This document shows, piece by piece, positions 55,863-64,000 of a DNA stretch of 64,000 nucleotides (position 1 is the stretch's first letter; each line of letters begins with the position of its first letter). The stretch comes from Marivivens donghaensis. GTDB lineage: Bacteria > Pseudomonadota > Alphaproteobacteria > Rhodobacterales > Rhodobacteraceae. Where the stretch lies: positions 124,001 to 188,000 of the forward strand of contig NZ_JALNPR010000005.1 in the NCBI RefSeq assembly GCF_023541015.1. The letters run 5' to 3'. Under the pieces are notes generated by a model that worked only from the letters and a program-made list of their open reading frames with translations, searched no databases and was not told the origin of the DNA. Position numbers and translations under genes: made by a program.

Positions 55863-56818
55863 CAATCGACCTCCGTCACGGGCTGGCCCGCGAACAGTCG
55901 GCGCAATTGTCGCCCGATCAAGGGCAGCACGAACACCGCCCGCAGCATCCCCCATGGCATCAACAACAGGTCCGTGCCGAGATACCTGAAAACACCCGTG
56001 CAGGTCTTCAGCTCCGATTTCAGCGTGTCGATATCATAGCCCATCACGGCCAAGCCATCCCGCCCGATCCGATCCAGATACCGCCGCGCCCACCACCGGC
56101 GCAGCGGGTTGCAATACATCGCCTTCCATCGATCATCCGCCGCGACCTGCTTCATCCCGCCCGTCGGATCCCCCATGCGCCCCGAGAGCGTGACGTCGGT
56201 GTTTTCGCTCGAGTTCGCGCTGGCGATGCCAAGGTGATCACAGACCGCAGCCGTCGCTGCATCGAGGTTCGCGGAGGCTTCCTCGTACCGGATCGTCAGC
56301 GCGGAATCGTTGGCCCGTGCAAAGTCGATGAGGCGGGGGAGGGCGATGTCTAAATCCTGTTTGAACCGAAACAGGTTCCATCGACCCTTGCTCCACGTCG
56401 TCATCATAGACGCAGCGATGGCCAGCGGATTGCGCCACAAGATGATCACGGGGGCATCAGGGAACAACGCGGTAACGGCTTTGGGTGCCAAAGCGTAGCG
56501 CGGCGTTTTATCTAGGAAGAAGAGCGCCTGATCGTCAGGGCAGAGACGGTCATAGATCACCTGCGCTGCGCTGCGCATGGCGTCATTCCAATCGTCCACC
56601 CCGTTGGGGAGCGCCGCCGTGAGGTCCTCAATCGCCATGCGATAGGTGGAATACTCATAGGTTGCGACGGCTTCGTCGATCGCGGTGGGTGGGATCAGGC
56701 CGAAAAGAAACCACGGCTCTGATAGTGTCGCGATGTTCGGATGCCGCCCCAAGGCCCGCTGCAACATGGTGGACCCAGATCGCGGAAGGGAGAGCAGAAA
56801 TACCGGTTTCACAGCCAT
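55862..56818 (-). CDS. Sulfotransferase family protein
   Basis: The 318-residue protein has the PAPS-binding loop LPRSGSTMLQ (residues 11-20) at its N-terminus, and the 3'-phosphate-binding segment IILWRNPLAIAASM further on. It would transfer sulfate from PAPS to a sugar of the repeat unit or to a glycan precursor. It overlaps the flippase gene by one base. It is one of two sulfotransferases in the cluster, which suggests a sulfated polysaccharide. Confidence 0.9.
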   Translation of the reverse strand: MAVKPVFLLSLPRSGSTMLQRALGRHPNIATLSEPWFLFGLIPPTAIDEAVATYEYSTYRMAIEDLTAALPNGVDDWNDAMRSAAQVIYDRLCPDDQALFFLDKTPRYALAPKAVTALFPDAPVIILWRNPLAIAASMMTTWSKGRWNLFRFKQDLDIALPRLIDFARANDSALTIRYEEASANLDAATAAVCDHLGIASANSSENTDVTLSGRMGDPTGGMKQVAADDRWKAMYCNPLRRWWARRYLDRIGRDGLAVMGYDIDTLKSELKTCTGVFRYLGTDLLLMPWGMLRAVFVLPLIGRQLRRLFAGQPVTEVD

Positions 56819-58095
56819 CAGAACAGCTCCTTACCAAAGCGCAGGGTGGGGTATGTCTTGATCCCCATGCGGGTCGCGCAATACCAAACCGCCAGTAGGT
56901 TCTGGACGATCACCGTCACGCTGGCCCCAATGGCGACGCCCCATAGTGGATCGATTTGTCCGAGGATGAGTGACACGCTGATGCCCAAGACGCTCGTGAC
57001 GATCGCAAAGATCATGGCGACCCGCTGCCCGTTTGTGACGGTCATCAACAGCATCGGCGATCCCGTCGTGGCATTGACGGCTTGCCCGACCAAAAGGATG
57101 AGGAATGCTGGCCAAGCGGCGGCAAAGGCATCCCCGAAAATGAGGCTTGGGACAGACGGGCCAGCTACTGCCAAACCGCTCATCGCGGTAAGCGAAATTG
57201 CCATAATCACCGTCGCTGACTGGCGCAAAAGCCTTTCGAGCGGAACCGTTTCACCGGCCTTCCGGAGATGTGCGATCTGTGGTCCGATGGCCATGTTAAC
57301 GGCCATGAGCGGCAGCGCCAGCAACCGCATGACGCGCAAGGCAGCCTCGAACAATGCGACCGCTTCCGTGTCGCCCAATGTGCCTGCGATCCACAGGTGT
57401 GCCTCTGACAGGGCCGTATTCGCGATGACGATAATCGCGAGCGGCAGGCTGGTTTTAGCCACGGGTGCAAAGTCGATCCCTCGCATTTTCGGCAGCGCCC
57501 GCAAGGCAGGGACAAGGCTGGCGAAGGACAACGGAACACAGAGCGCAGCAGCAATCGCCGTGATCCACACGATCTGCGTTAAGTCGGGGGTTTGTCCGAG
57601 GAAGAAGGCCAAAGCGCAGGCGATGAACAGCATAAGGTTGAACGAAAACACTTCGTGCAGGCCAAAGTCGATCATACGTCCGAAGGCGCGTAGTGTATGG
57701 GCAATGGCTTGGGTTGTTGCGCGGGCGATAATCCAAATAAGCAGGATCGCCATGTAGGGCACGGCCCCGTCTGACATCGGGACTAAAGGCGCGAACAGGA
57801 TCGCAACGCCGCAAATAACGCTGATCGAGAGGATAAGGAACAGCCCGCTACCCCGTATGACAGGCCAACCACGGTCAGACCCCGACAGCATTGGCACCGT
57901 ACTTTGGTTAAACCCTCCGAGCGCAATCAAGGCCGCCACTTGAGCAAAGCTCGTCAAAAGAAAATACGTGCCGAGGCTCTCGATGGGCAGAACGCGCGCC
58001 AAAAGCACATTGATCCCAAAGCCGAGCACCATGGTGCCGACGCGGGCAATGGCGAGGATCATGCTGCCTTTTATGGCTGTTTTCTCAGTCGTCAT
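56818..58095 (-). CDS. Polysaccharide flippase (Wzx-like, MOP superfamily)
   Basis: The 425-residue protein has about twelve to fourteen hydrophobic helices and the family's N-terminal pattern, GSMILAIARVGTMVLGFGINVLLARVLPIESLGTYFLLTSFAQ. It flips lipid-linked repeat units across the inner membrane. It overlaps the second sulfotransferase gene upstream by 11 bases and the first downstream by one base, which implies tight operon structure. Confidence 0.92.
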   Translation of the reverse strand: MTTEKTAIKGSMILAIARVGTMVLGFGINVLLARVLPIESLGTYFLLTSFAQVAALIALGGFNQSTVPMLSGSDRGWPVIRGSGLFLILSISVICGVAILFAPLVPMSDGAVPYMAILLIWIIARATTQAIAHTLRAFGRMIDFGLHEVFSFNLMLFIACALAFFLGQTPDLTQIVWITAIAAALCVPLSFASLVPALRALPKMRGIDFAPVAKTSLPLAIIVIANTALSEAHLWIAGTLGDTEAVALFEAALRVMRLLALPLMAVNMAIGPQIAHLRKAGETVPLERLLRQSATVIMAISLTAMSGLAVAGPSVPSLIFGDAFAAAWPAFLILLVGQAVNATTGSPMLLMTVTNGQRVAMIFAIVTSVLGISVSLILGQIDPLWGVAIGASVTVIVQNLLAVWYCATRMGIKTYPTLRFGKELF

Positions 58096-58966
58096 ATCCC
58101 GCCCGTCGCATCAGAGCAGGGTTGAGAGAGGCCTCAACTCGCGCGATTTGGCTTGGCGTCAGCCGATCCCGCCATCCATCGATCCGTCCCCCGCGAAAGG
58201 TTGGTGAGGACGGGTCAAAGACTTGGCTCACCTTTGCCCAGAGATCATCGGTCATAGGGAGTTTCAGATGCGCGGCAATGGCCTGAAAACACGCCGATTG
58301 TGCGTCGGTGGTGCCGCCCCCTTGGGGTCCAACGAGGTCTTCGAATTTGATGATCAGGGTGCCGACATGTTGGTCCCAATTTAGCACGCTCTCGAACGCG
58401 TCATTTAGCGATTTGACAGCCAGTCCTGGCGGATTGGCGTATCCGCCGTAAATGGTGAAATTGACGCGTTCGTCCTCGGTCAGGGTCTCGTAAAAGGGGC
58501 GCAAATAATGGTTCCAGTTCCGCGCATCCAAGACATAGGGGATCATCGAGGCCGCCACCGCGCGAGGGTCACGCAGAATGGTGATGGCCTTCGTCTGAGT
58601 GACGTCAAAGGCCTCCATTGCGGCGGGGCTGAAAGGCACATGTGCTTTGCCAAAAGAGGTTAGCGGACGGTTTCGGAGCCAGCTTTCGAACACGGAGCGG
58701 GGAACGAAATAGGGCGAAAAGACCCCGACGGGAACGTCCGTGGGATGCACGCTCTGATCGCGCTGTCCGTAGCCGCGCAGCCTTCCCCAACGCCCTGCAG
58801 TTCGACGGTCGAGGAAGGGTGGCGGTGTGAGACCGATCTTATCTGTCGCCCGTTCGAGAACGGTTCGCCCATTTTCGCGCGCCGCGCCACCCAAGACCAT
58901 GAGCGCCTTTTCCAGCAGATGCGTCCCGCTCTTGGGGAGCGAATTGATCAGAATGTTCTGTGTCAT
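58085..58966 (-). CDS. Second sulfotransferase (P-loop type)
   Basis: The 293-residue protein starts ILINSLPKSGTHLLEKAL with the PAPS-binding PKSGTH loop (residues 11-16), and has ITILRDPRAVAASMIPYVL for the 3'-phosphate site. It resembles bacterial carbohydrate sulfotransferases with a C-terminal FRGGRIDGWRDRLT segment. It is distinct from the other sulfotransferase (no close similarity outside motifs), so the polymer may be sulfated at two positions. It overlaps the GT4-like gene by four bases. Confidence 0.88.
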   Translation of the reverse strand: MTQNILINSLPKSGTHLLEKALMVLGGAARENGRTVLERATDKIGLTPPPFLDRRTAGRWGRLRGYGQRDQSVHPTDVPVGVFSPYFVPRSVFESWLRNRPLTSFGKAHVPFSPAAMEAFDVTQTKAITILRDPRAVAASMIPYVLDARNWNHYLRPFYETLTEDERVNFTIYGGYANPPGLAVKSLNDAFESVLNWDQHVGTLIIKFEDLVGPQGGGTTDAQSACFQAIAAHLKLPMTDDLWAKVSQVFDPSSPTFRGGRIDGWRDRLTPSQIARVEASLNPALMRRAGYDD

Positions 58967-60132
58967 GCCGCGCCCCCGATCTGTTCGAAGACCGAAAGCA
59001 GAGTTTCGCGGAATCGCTCATGGCGGCGGCTGGCCCATTTGGGGTCGATCTCCGTTGGGGTGGAGGTCATCGCTTCGGTCAGGGCCGCCGCAAATTCGAC
59101 GCCGGTCTGAGCGGCTCGGACATGCGATGGCGCGTCATCGATCCCGCGCAAGGCCAAGGGCGTGACGACCATCGGGACGCCAACCGAAATGCCTTCGATG
59201 GTTTTGAGTTGAATGCCCGATCCCATCACCGTCGGGACAGCGAGTGCTCGGCAAGCGCGCATGAACTGCCCCGCGTCGGGAACGCGCCCCAGTTTCTTCA
59301 CGCGGGGATCGTTGGTTGGCAACGTCTCCGAACCACTGCCCGCAATGGCGACGGTCAGGTTGTTCGGCAGATGGGGTAAGACGTTGGAGAGAAACCACAG
59401 GATACCTTGGCGGTTTACGTCCCACTGCCAGCTTCCGATGAGGCCGATGTCATAGGCTTTCGGCTGCACGGGCTGGGTCAGGTCGAACGCTTGTCCAGGC
59501 AGGTCGATGACGGTGATCTTGTCGGCGGGGACGCCCAAACGGGCAAGGCCATCGCGGTCCGCGTTGGATAGGGTGACCGTGGCGCTGCATTCGGCCCCCA
59601 GAGTCGCCTCTTTGGCCATGAGTAACTGTGCCTCACGGCCATATATCGCTCGTTTTGCCGTCGAACCGTTCTGCGCGATATCATTATAGAGCGAATGTTC
59701 CAAATTGTGCGCGATGAACAGTTTGCGAGCGGGCAGGTCGGGTAATTCCGCGACCCAACCCATATGCGCGTGGTCGATGATTAGGACGTCGGCCCCGTCA
59801 CCCAGCGCGTTTCGCAACGCGCGGACATAGGCGGTGCTTTTGAACTTGGTCTGGGTAAAAGGTGCATGGGTGAGGAACGCCTGTGCCAGCCATATAAAAC
59901 GGCGCCAACCAGCATCGGCCATCTCGATAAACCACGGCCCAGCAGAATAGACCGATGGATCGGGGGGCAGCGGGCCGCGACCCACCCGTTCATATCCAAC
60001 GACCCTGACCTCGGCGCCATTGTCGTGCAGAACGTCGATGAATTCCTGCGAACAAATCTCACCGCCATTGGCCCGCTCATCGGGTAGGACGGTGGTGGCG
60101 AAAACAACGCGTAACCCTGACAGACTGGACAT
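58963..60132 (-). CDS. Family 4-like glycosyltransferase
   Basis: The 389-residue protein has a GT-B fold layout: an N-terminal Rossmann-like part (RVVFATTVLPDERANGGEI), a middle AHNLEHSLYND segment and the C-terminal GSGIQLKTIEGISVGVPMV donor-binding motif. It transfers a sugar in repeat-unit assembly, substrate unknown. The ATG at 60132 follows the WecG/TagA-like stop by two bases; the frame is open for 45 codons upstream within the neighbouring gene but lacks similarity. Confidence 0.88.
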   Translation of the reverse strand: MSSLSGLRVVFATTVLPDERANGGEICSQEFIDVLHDNGAEVRVVGYERVGRGPLPPDPSVYSAGPWFIEMADAGWRRFIWLAQAFLTHAPFTQTKFKSTAYVRALRNALGDGADVLIIDHAHMGWVAELPDLPARKLFIAHNLEHSLYNDIAQNGSTAKRAIYGREAQLLMAKEATLGAECSATVTLSNADRDGLARLGVPADKITVIDLPGQAFDLTQPVQPKAYDIGLIGSWQWDVNRQGILWFLSNVLPHLPNNLTVAIAGSGSETLPTNDPRVKKLGRVPDAGQFMRACRALAVPTVMGSGIQLKTIEGISVGVPMVVTPLALRGIDDAPSHVRAAQTGVEFAAALTEAMTSTPTEIDPKWASRRHERFRETLLSVFEQIGGAA

Positions 60133-60134
60133 TG

Positions 60135-60887
60135 TTATGCTGTCCCTATGTTTGTGGTCAGGACGCGAAACACGAATTTCGGGGCGAGGATGAGATACCG
60201 CCGCCACAGCCTGCGAGGTTCCTGAAGCAGTCGGAACGACCATTCCAATCCAACGCGTTGCATCCACTTTGGGGCACGTTCAACGGCACCAGAATGGAAA
60301 TCGAACGCGGCCCCCACTCCGATCATCGTTGCGTTGATGCGCCCAAGGTGTTCCGCCATCCAGATGTCTTGCTTTGGCGACGAAATCCCGACCCAAACGA
60401 CGTCGGCACCGCTGTTGTGGATTTGCGCAATGATCCTCGCGTCTTCGGTCGGCGTCAGAGGGCGAAAGGGCGGGCAATAGGTTCCGACGATCTGGGCGCC
60501 TTTGGCTGTAAACCTCTGCGCAAGCAACTCAGCGATCCTGTCTTTGCCACCGTAAAAAAAATGTTTCAGGTCATGATAGGCGGGATCGGTGAGTAGTTTT
60601 TCCATGAGGTCAGGGCCGCAGGTACGGCTGACCGCATGGCCTTTGATCCGCCCAAGAAGCGCGACAGGTGCGCCATCGGGCACGTTCATCGCCGCGTTTT
60701 TCGCAATCGCCAGCAGGTCAGGTGTCTCTGCCATGACCATGAGGCTCGCCACATCGCGGCAGCCGACATAGCGGGACTGCCCACCCTTCCATCCATGAAT
60801 GCGGTCAGCGGCGGATTGGAGGTTTGTCGCGGTGATTGGCACGCCGAGGACGTCATAGATCACATCGTTTGAAGCGACCCTAGCCAT
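60135..60887 (-). CDS. WecG/TagA/CpsF family glycosyltransferase
   Basis: The 250-residue protein matches the family that adds N-acetylmannosamine-type sugars: DVLGVPITATNLQSAADRI near the start, VPDGAPVALLGRI, and GVGAAFDFHSGAVERAPKWMQRVGLEWSFRLLQEP near the end. It probably adds a sugar to the lipid-linked precursor. The start at 60887 (MARVASND) gives the family N-terminus and overlaps the fcl stop by eight bases. Confidence 0.9.
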   Translation of the reverse strand: MARVASNDVIYDVLGVPITATNLQSAADRIHGWKGGQSRYVGCRDVASLMVMAETPDLLAIAKNAAMNVPDGAPVALLGRIKGHAVSRTCGPDLMEKLLTDPAYHDLKHFFYGGKDRIAELLAQRFTAKGAQIVGTYCPPFRPLTPTEDARIIAQIHNSGADVVWVGISSPKQDIWMAEHLGRINATMIGVGAAFDFHSGAVERAPKWMQRVGLEWSFRLLQEPRRLWRRYLILAPKFVFRVLTTNIGTA

Positions 60888-61812
60888 TGGCGATCCAATC
60901 CGCGTAGGTCTGCGCGATCCCTTCTTTGAGATCACGCACGTTGTTCCAGCCCAACGCATGCAGGCGGGAACTGTCCATCAGTTTGCGTGGGGTGCCGTCG
61001 GGCTTTGTGGTGTCCCACGTCAGGGCCTCGTCATAGCCGACGACCTCTGCGATGGTTTCGGCTAGTTCTTTGATCGTGACCTCAACGCCAGACCCCACGT
61101 TGATGTGGTCGTTGCCCGAATAGTTGCGCAGCAGGAACACCAGCGCGTCAGCCAGATCATCACAATGCAGGAACTCGCGAAGCGGAGTGCCCGTGCCCCA
61201 AACGACGACCTCTTTGTCGCCACGCTCTTTGGCCTCGTGGAACTTGCGCAATAGCGCAGGAAGGACGTGGCTGGTCGCTAGATCGTAGGTGTCGCCCGGA
61301 CCGTAGAGGTTCGTGGGCATGGCCGAAATCCAGTCGCGGCCATGTTGTTTGTGGTAGGCTTGAACCAGTTTGAGGCCCGCGATTTTCGCAATCGCATACC
61401 ATTCGTTCGTCGGCTCCAATACACCCGTGAGGAGGCTGGCCTCTTGGATCGGTTGATCCGCAAACTTTGGGTAAATGCAGGAAGAGCCGAGGAACAGAAG
61501 GCGCTCCACATCGGCCTCGTGGGCGGCATGGAGGATGTTCGCCTCGATCATCAGGTTCTCGTAGAGGAAATCCACGGGATAGCTGGCGTTCGCGTGGATG
61601 CCGCCGACCTTCGCGGCAGCGAGCACGATTGCGTCGGGTTTTGTCGCTTTCATCCAATCGTGGACGGCCTTTTGGTCCACCAGATCGACTACGTCACGAC
61701 CTGCGGTGATGACCTTGCAGCCCTCGGACCCCAGACGCCGCACGACCGCGCCGCCGACCATGCCGCGGTGCCCCGCGACCCAGATACGTTTGCCCGTCAG
61801 ATCGTAGGTCAT
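60880..61812 (-). CDS. fcl: GDP-L-fucose synthase
   Basis: The 310-residue SDR enzyme has the NADPH motif WVAGHRGMVGGAV (14-21 core), the YAIAK catalytic pair (about 137-141) and the SSCIYPKFADQPIQE stretch typical of GDP-fucose synthase. It converts GDP-4-keto-6-deoxymannose to GDP-L-fucose. It follows gmd, two bases after its stop, so the two steps are encoded together. Confidence 0.96.
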   Translation of the reverse strand: MTYDLTGKRIWVAGHRGMVGGAVVRRLGSEGCKVITAGRDVVDLVDQKAVHDWMKATKPDAIVLAAAKVGGIHANASYPVDFLYENLMIEANILHAAHEADVERLLFLGSSCIYPKFADQPIQEASLLTGVLEPTNEWYAIAKIAGLKLVQAYHKQHGRDWISAMPTNLYGPGDTYDLATSHVLPALLRKFHEAKERGDKEVVVWGTGTPLREFLHCDDLADALVFLLRNYSGNDHINVGSGVEVTIKELAETIAEVVGYDEALTWDTTKPDGTPRKLMDSSRLHALGWNNVRDLKEGIAQTYADWIANG

Positions 61813-61813
61813 G

Positions 61814-62932
61814 TCAGCCCTCCAGTGCTACAGGCAGTTCGAGCCCGTATTCCCTGAGTAGTTGCAGACGCCGCGCGGATTTGTGATCCTCAGCGACCAT
61901 CTCTGCGCACATCTGTTGGGCGGTGATTTCGGGCACCCAGCCGAGCACTTTCTTGGCCTTGGTCGGATCACCCAATAGCGTTTCAACTTCTGCGGGGCGG
62001 AAGTAGCGCGGGTCGATACGCATGATCACGTCACCCACTTTCAGCGCGGGGGCCAAGTCGCCGTTGATCCCTGTCACAGTCGCGACCTCATCGACGCCTT
62101 TGCCTGTGAACTCGACCGAAATGCCCAGCTCTGCGGCGGTCCACGTGATGAATTCGCGTACCGAATACTGAACGCCTGTCGCGATCACGAAATCCTCTGG
62201 CGTCTCCTGTTGCAGCATCATCCACTGCATCCGCACGTAGTCTTTGGCGTGGCCCCAATCGCGCAGGCTGTCGATGTTGCCCATGTAGAGGCAATCTTCG
62301 AGGCCGAGCGCGATATTCGCCAATCCGCGGGTGATCTTGCGGGTCACAAATGTCTCACCACGACGCGGGGATTCATGGTTAAAGAGGATGCCGTTGCAGG
62401 CATACATGCCGTAGCTTTCGCGGTAGTTCACGGCGATCCAATAGGCATACATTTTCGCCACCGCGTAGGGCGAACGCGGGTAAAACGGTGTCGTCTCGCG
62501 CTGCGGGGTTTCTTGGACGAGGCCGAAGAGTTCAGAGGTCGAGGCCTGATAGAACCGCGTCTTTTTCTCGAGGCCTAGGAAACGGATCGCTTCGAGGATA
62601 CGCAGCGTGCCCATGGCGTCGACATCCGCAGTATATTCAGGTGCTTCGAACGACACAGCCACATGGGACTGTGCGCCCAAGTTATAGATCTCATCGGGCT
62701 CAATATCGCGGATCAGGCGGGTCAGGTTCGACGTGTCCGTCAGATCGCCATAGTGCAGTTTGAAGCGCGCATTGTCGGTGTGTCGATCCTCGTAAATGTG
62801 GTCGACGCGCTGGGTGTTAAAGGATGATGCACGGCGTTTGATCCCGTGAACTTCATAGCCTTTAGACAATAGGAATTCCGCTAGGTAACTGCCGTCTTGG
62901 CCAGTTACCCCCGTAATAAGAGCTTTTTTCAT
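61814..62932 (-). CDS. gmd: GDP-mannose 4,6-dehydratase
   Basis: The 372-residue enzyme makes GDP-4-keto-6-deoxymannose, the precursor of GDP-fucose. The nucleotide motif [15 protein letters not shown] (8-20), the STSELFG catalytic region, the [10 protein letters not shown] motif and the [16 protein letters not shown] stretch are all diagnostic. It lies five bases after the manC frame and two bases before fcl, giving the order manC-gmd-fcl. Confidence 0.97.
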   Translation of the reverse strand: MKKALITGVTGQDGSYLAEFLLSKGYEVHGIKRRASSFNTQRVDHIYEDRHTDNARFKLHYGDLTDTSNLTRLIRDIEPDEIYNLGAQSHVAVSFEAPEYTADVDAMGTLRILEAIRFLGLEKKTRFYQASTSELFGLVQETPQRETTPFYPRSPYAVAKMYAYWIAVNYRESYGMYACNGILFNHESPRRGETFVTRKITRGLANIALGLEDCLYMGNIDSLRDWGHAKDYVRMQWMMLQQETPEDFVIATGVQYSVREFITWTAAELGISVEFTGKGVDEVATVTGINGDLAPALKVGDVIMRIDPRYFRPAEVETLLGDPTKAKKVLGWVPEITAQQMCAEMVAEDHKSARRLQLLREYGLELPVALEG

Positions 62933-62937
62933 GAAGG

Positions 62938-64000
62938 TTAGCCTTTCGCTCCTTGTCCGCGAGCATAGACATCTTCGTATCGAATGATGTCATCTTCACC
63001 GAGGTAGGCACCCGTCTGGACCTCGATTAGGACCATCGGGACTTTGCCGGGATTTCTCATGCGATGTACCGCGCCGAGGGGGATGTAGACGGATTCATTT
63101 TCCGTCACCAATTGGACCTTGTCGTCGATGGTGACCTCGGCGGTGCCCGTCACGACAATCCAGTGTTCGGCACGGTGGTGGTGGCTCTGCAGGGACAGCG
63201 CCGCACCGGGGTGCACATGAATGCGTTTGACCTGAAAACGGTCACTGATGGCGAGGCTTTCGAACCAGCCCCAAGGGCGGTGATCTTTGGGGAAGGTGGT
63301 CGCTTGCGTCGAGCCTTTGGCCTTGAGCACGTCGACGGCTTTTTTCACATCTTGGGCGCGGGACATGTCGGCGATCAAAACCGCATCGTTCATCGCGATG
63401 GCCATTACGTTTTTCAGGCCGATGCCCACGACCTCTAGTCGGTCGCTGTCAGACCGCAATAGGCTGTCGGCGCAATCAATCGCGAGAGGTGACGACGCCG
63501 TTGGTATCCGCGTCGCTTTCCCGCCAGACGGCATCCCAGCCGCCCAAATCGGACCAGCCACCGTCAAAGGGCACGACCGACAGGTTGTCGGCCTTTTCCA
63601 TAACGGCGTAGTCGATGGAGATGTCTTTGGCACCCGCCCAAGCCTCAGGCCCGAGGCGGCAGAAGCCGAGGTCGACATGACCCGTTTCAATCGCTGCCGT
63701 TACGGGGGCCATCAGGTCGGGGGCATGGGTTTCAAAGGCTGCGATGATGTCGCGGGCGCGGAAGAGGAATATACCTGCGTTCCAGAGGAACGACCCCTCG
63801 GCCAACATCTGTGCGGCGCGTTGGGCGTCTGGTTTTTCGACAAACCGTTTGAGCGCAACGGGTTGGCCGTCCGATGGGGTCGATAGTTCCAGATAGCCGT
63901 AGGCGGTTTCAGGATGGGTCGGGGTGATCCCAAAGGTCACGAGTTGACCGCTGTCAACGGCGCTGAGGCCAGCCTCAATCGCGGCTTTGAACGCCTTGGT
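62938..64000 (-). pseudogene. manC: Mannose-1-phosphate guanylyltransferase/mannose-6-phosphate isomerase, frameshifted and cut by window edge
   Basis: The gene enters from the right edge and runs left. Its guanylyltransferase part is in one frame (VEKPDAQRAAQMLAEG, GIFLFRARDII, WSDLGGWDAVW) and ends in a TGA at 63476-63478 after GVVTSRD. The isomerase part continues in another frame from about SPLAIDCADSLL to the end ([39 protein letters not shown]). The two frames differ by one base at 63481-63487. Compared with the family as I recall it, eleven bases appear to be missing between TS and AID. GDP-mannose feeds gmd and fcl, so this would block the local supply unless another manC exists. A sequencing error is possible. 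Confidence 0.85.

Overview
The window is a GC-rich chromosomal segment from an alphaproteobacterium of the Rhodobacteraceae (Roseobacter group). This is judged from gene content and order that are typical of the family: ctaC-ctaB-ctaG-ctaE-surf1, murA-DUF2948-hisD-UPF0262-phosphatase, infA-maf-rng-yacG, lysC/ptsP, and gene-transfer-agent head-spike genes beside an exopolysaccharide cluster. I see no insertion sequence, integrase, CRISPR array, rRNA or replication origin. Two tRNAs are present: Thr(GGT) on the minus strand and Phe(GAA) on the plus strand.

Layout. 1-3977 (minus): aa3-type cytochrome c oxidase subunits II and III with heme O synthase and assembly factors, running off the left edge inside surf1. 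4166-11625: tldD, dprA, a secreted protein of unknown function, topA and the CoA-transferase pair scoAB. 11733-18769: a YbhN-like membrane protein and a DprE1-like oxidase, then a chimeric reading frame joining the front of a DprE2-like reductase to a TadD-like TPR protein, followed by a Tad/Cpa prepilin peptidase, a GT-C-like membrane protein and an AAA ATPase. 18776-31266: housekeeping genes (apt, mtnP, SulP transporter, a GNAT-EcsC fusion, ptsP, lysC, a chemoreceptor). 31430-39823: tRNA-Thr, the murA-to-nitrilase run and infA-maf-rng-yacG. 39824-43289: an AT-rich intergenic region with a 24-bp inverted repeat, a 945-residue glycoside-hydrolase/RTX/CFI-box protein and tRNA-Phe. 43640-48354: osmoregulated periplasmic glucan genes opgG, opgH (split by a stop codon) and opgC. 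48341-52515: tesA-ybbA-ybbP. 52609-53786: the GTA head-spike pair. 53770-64000 (minus): a Wzx/Wzy-type cluster for a probably sulfated, fucose-containing exopolysaccharide, with gmd, fcl and a frameshifted manC cut by the right edge.

How it fits together. Three genes of surface-carbohydrate synthesis are damaged in this one window: the DprE2-like reductase has lost its C-terminal part to a fusion, opgH carries an in-frame stop codon, and manC is frameshifted. Either the strain is losing envelope glycans or the sequence has local errors; re-sequencing of the three points would decide. The GTA spike genes next to the polysaccharide cluster suggest co-inheritance of a particle's receptor-binding protein with the surface sugar it may bind. 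The most unusual single protein is the glycosidase/RTX/CFI-box gene, which sits alone between structured AT-rich DNA and a tRNA.
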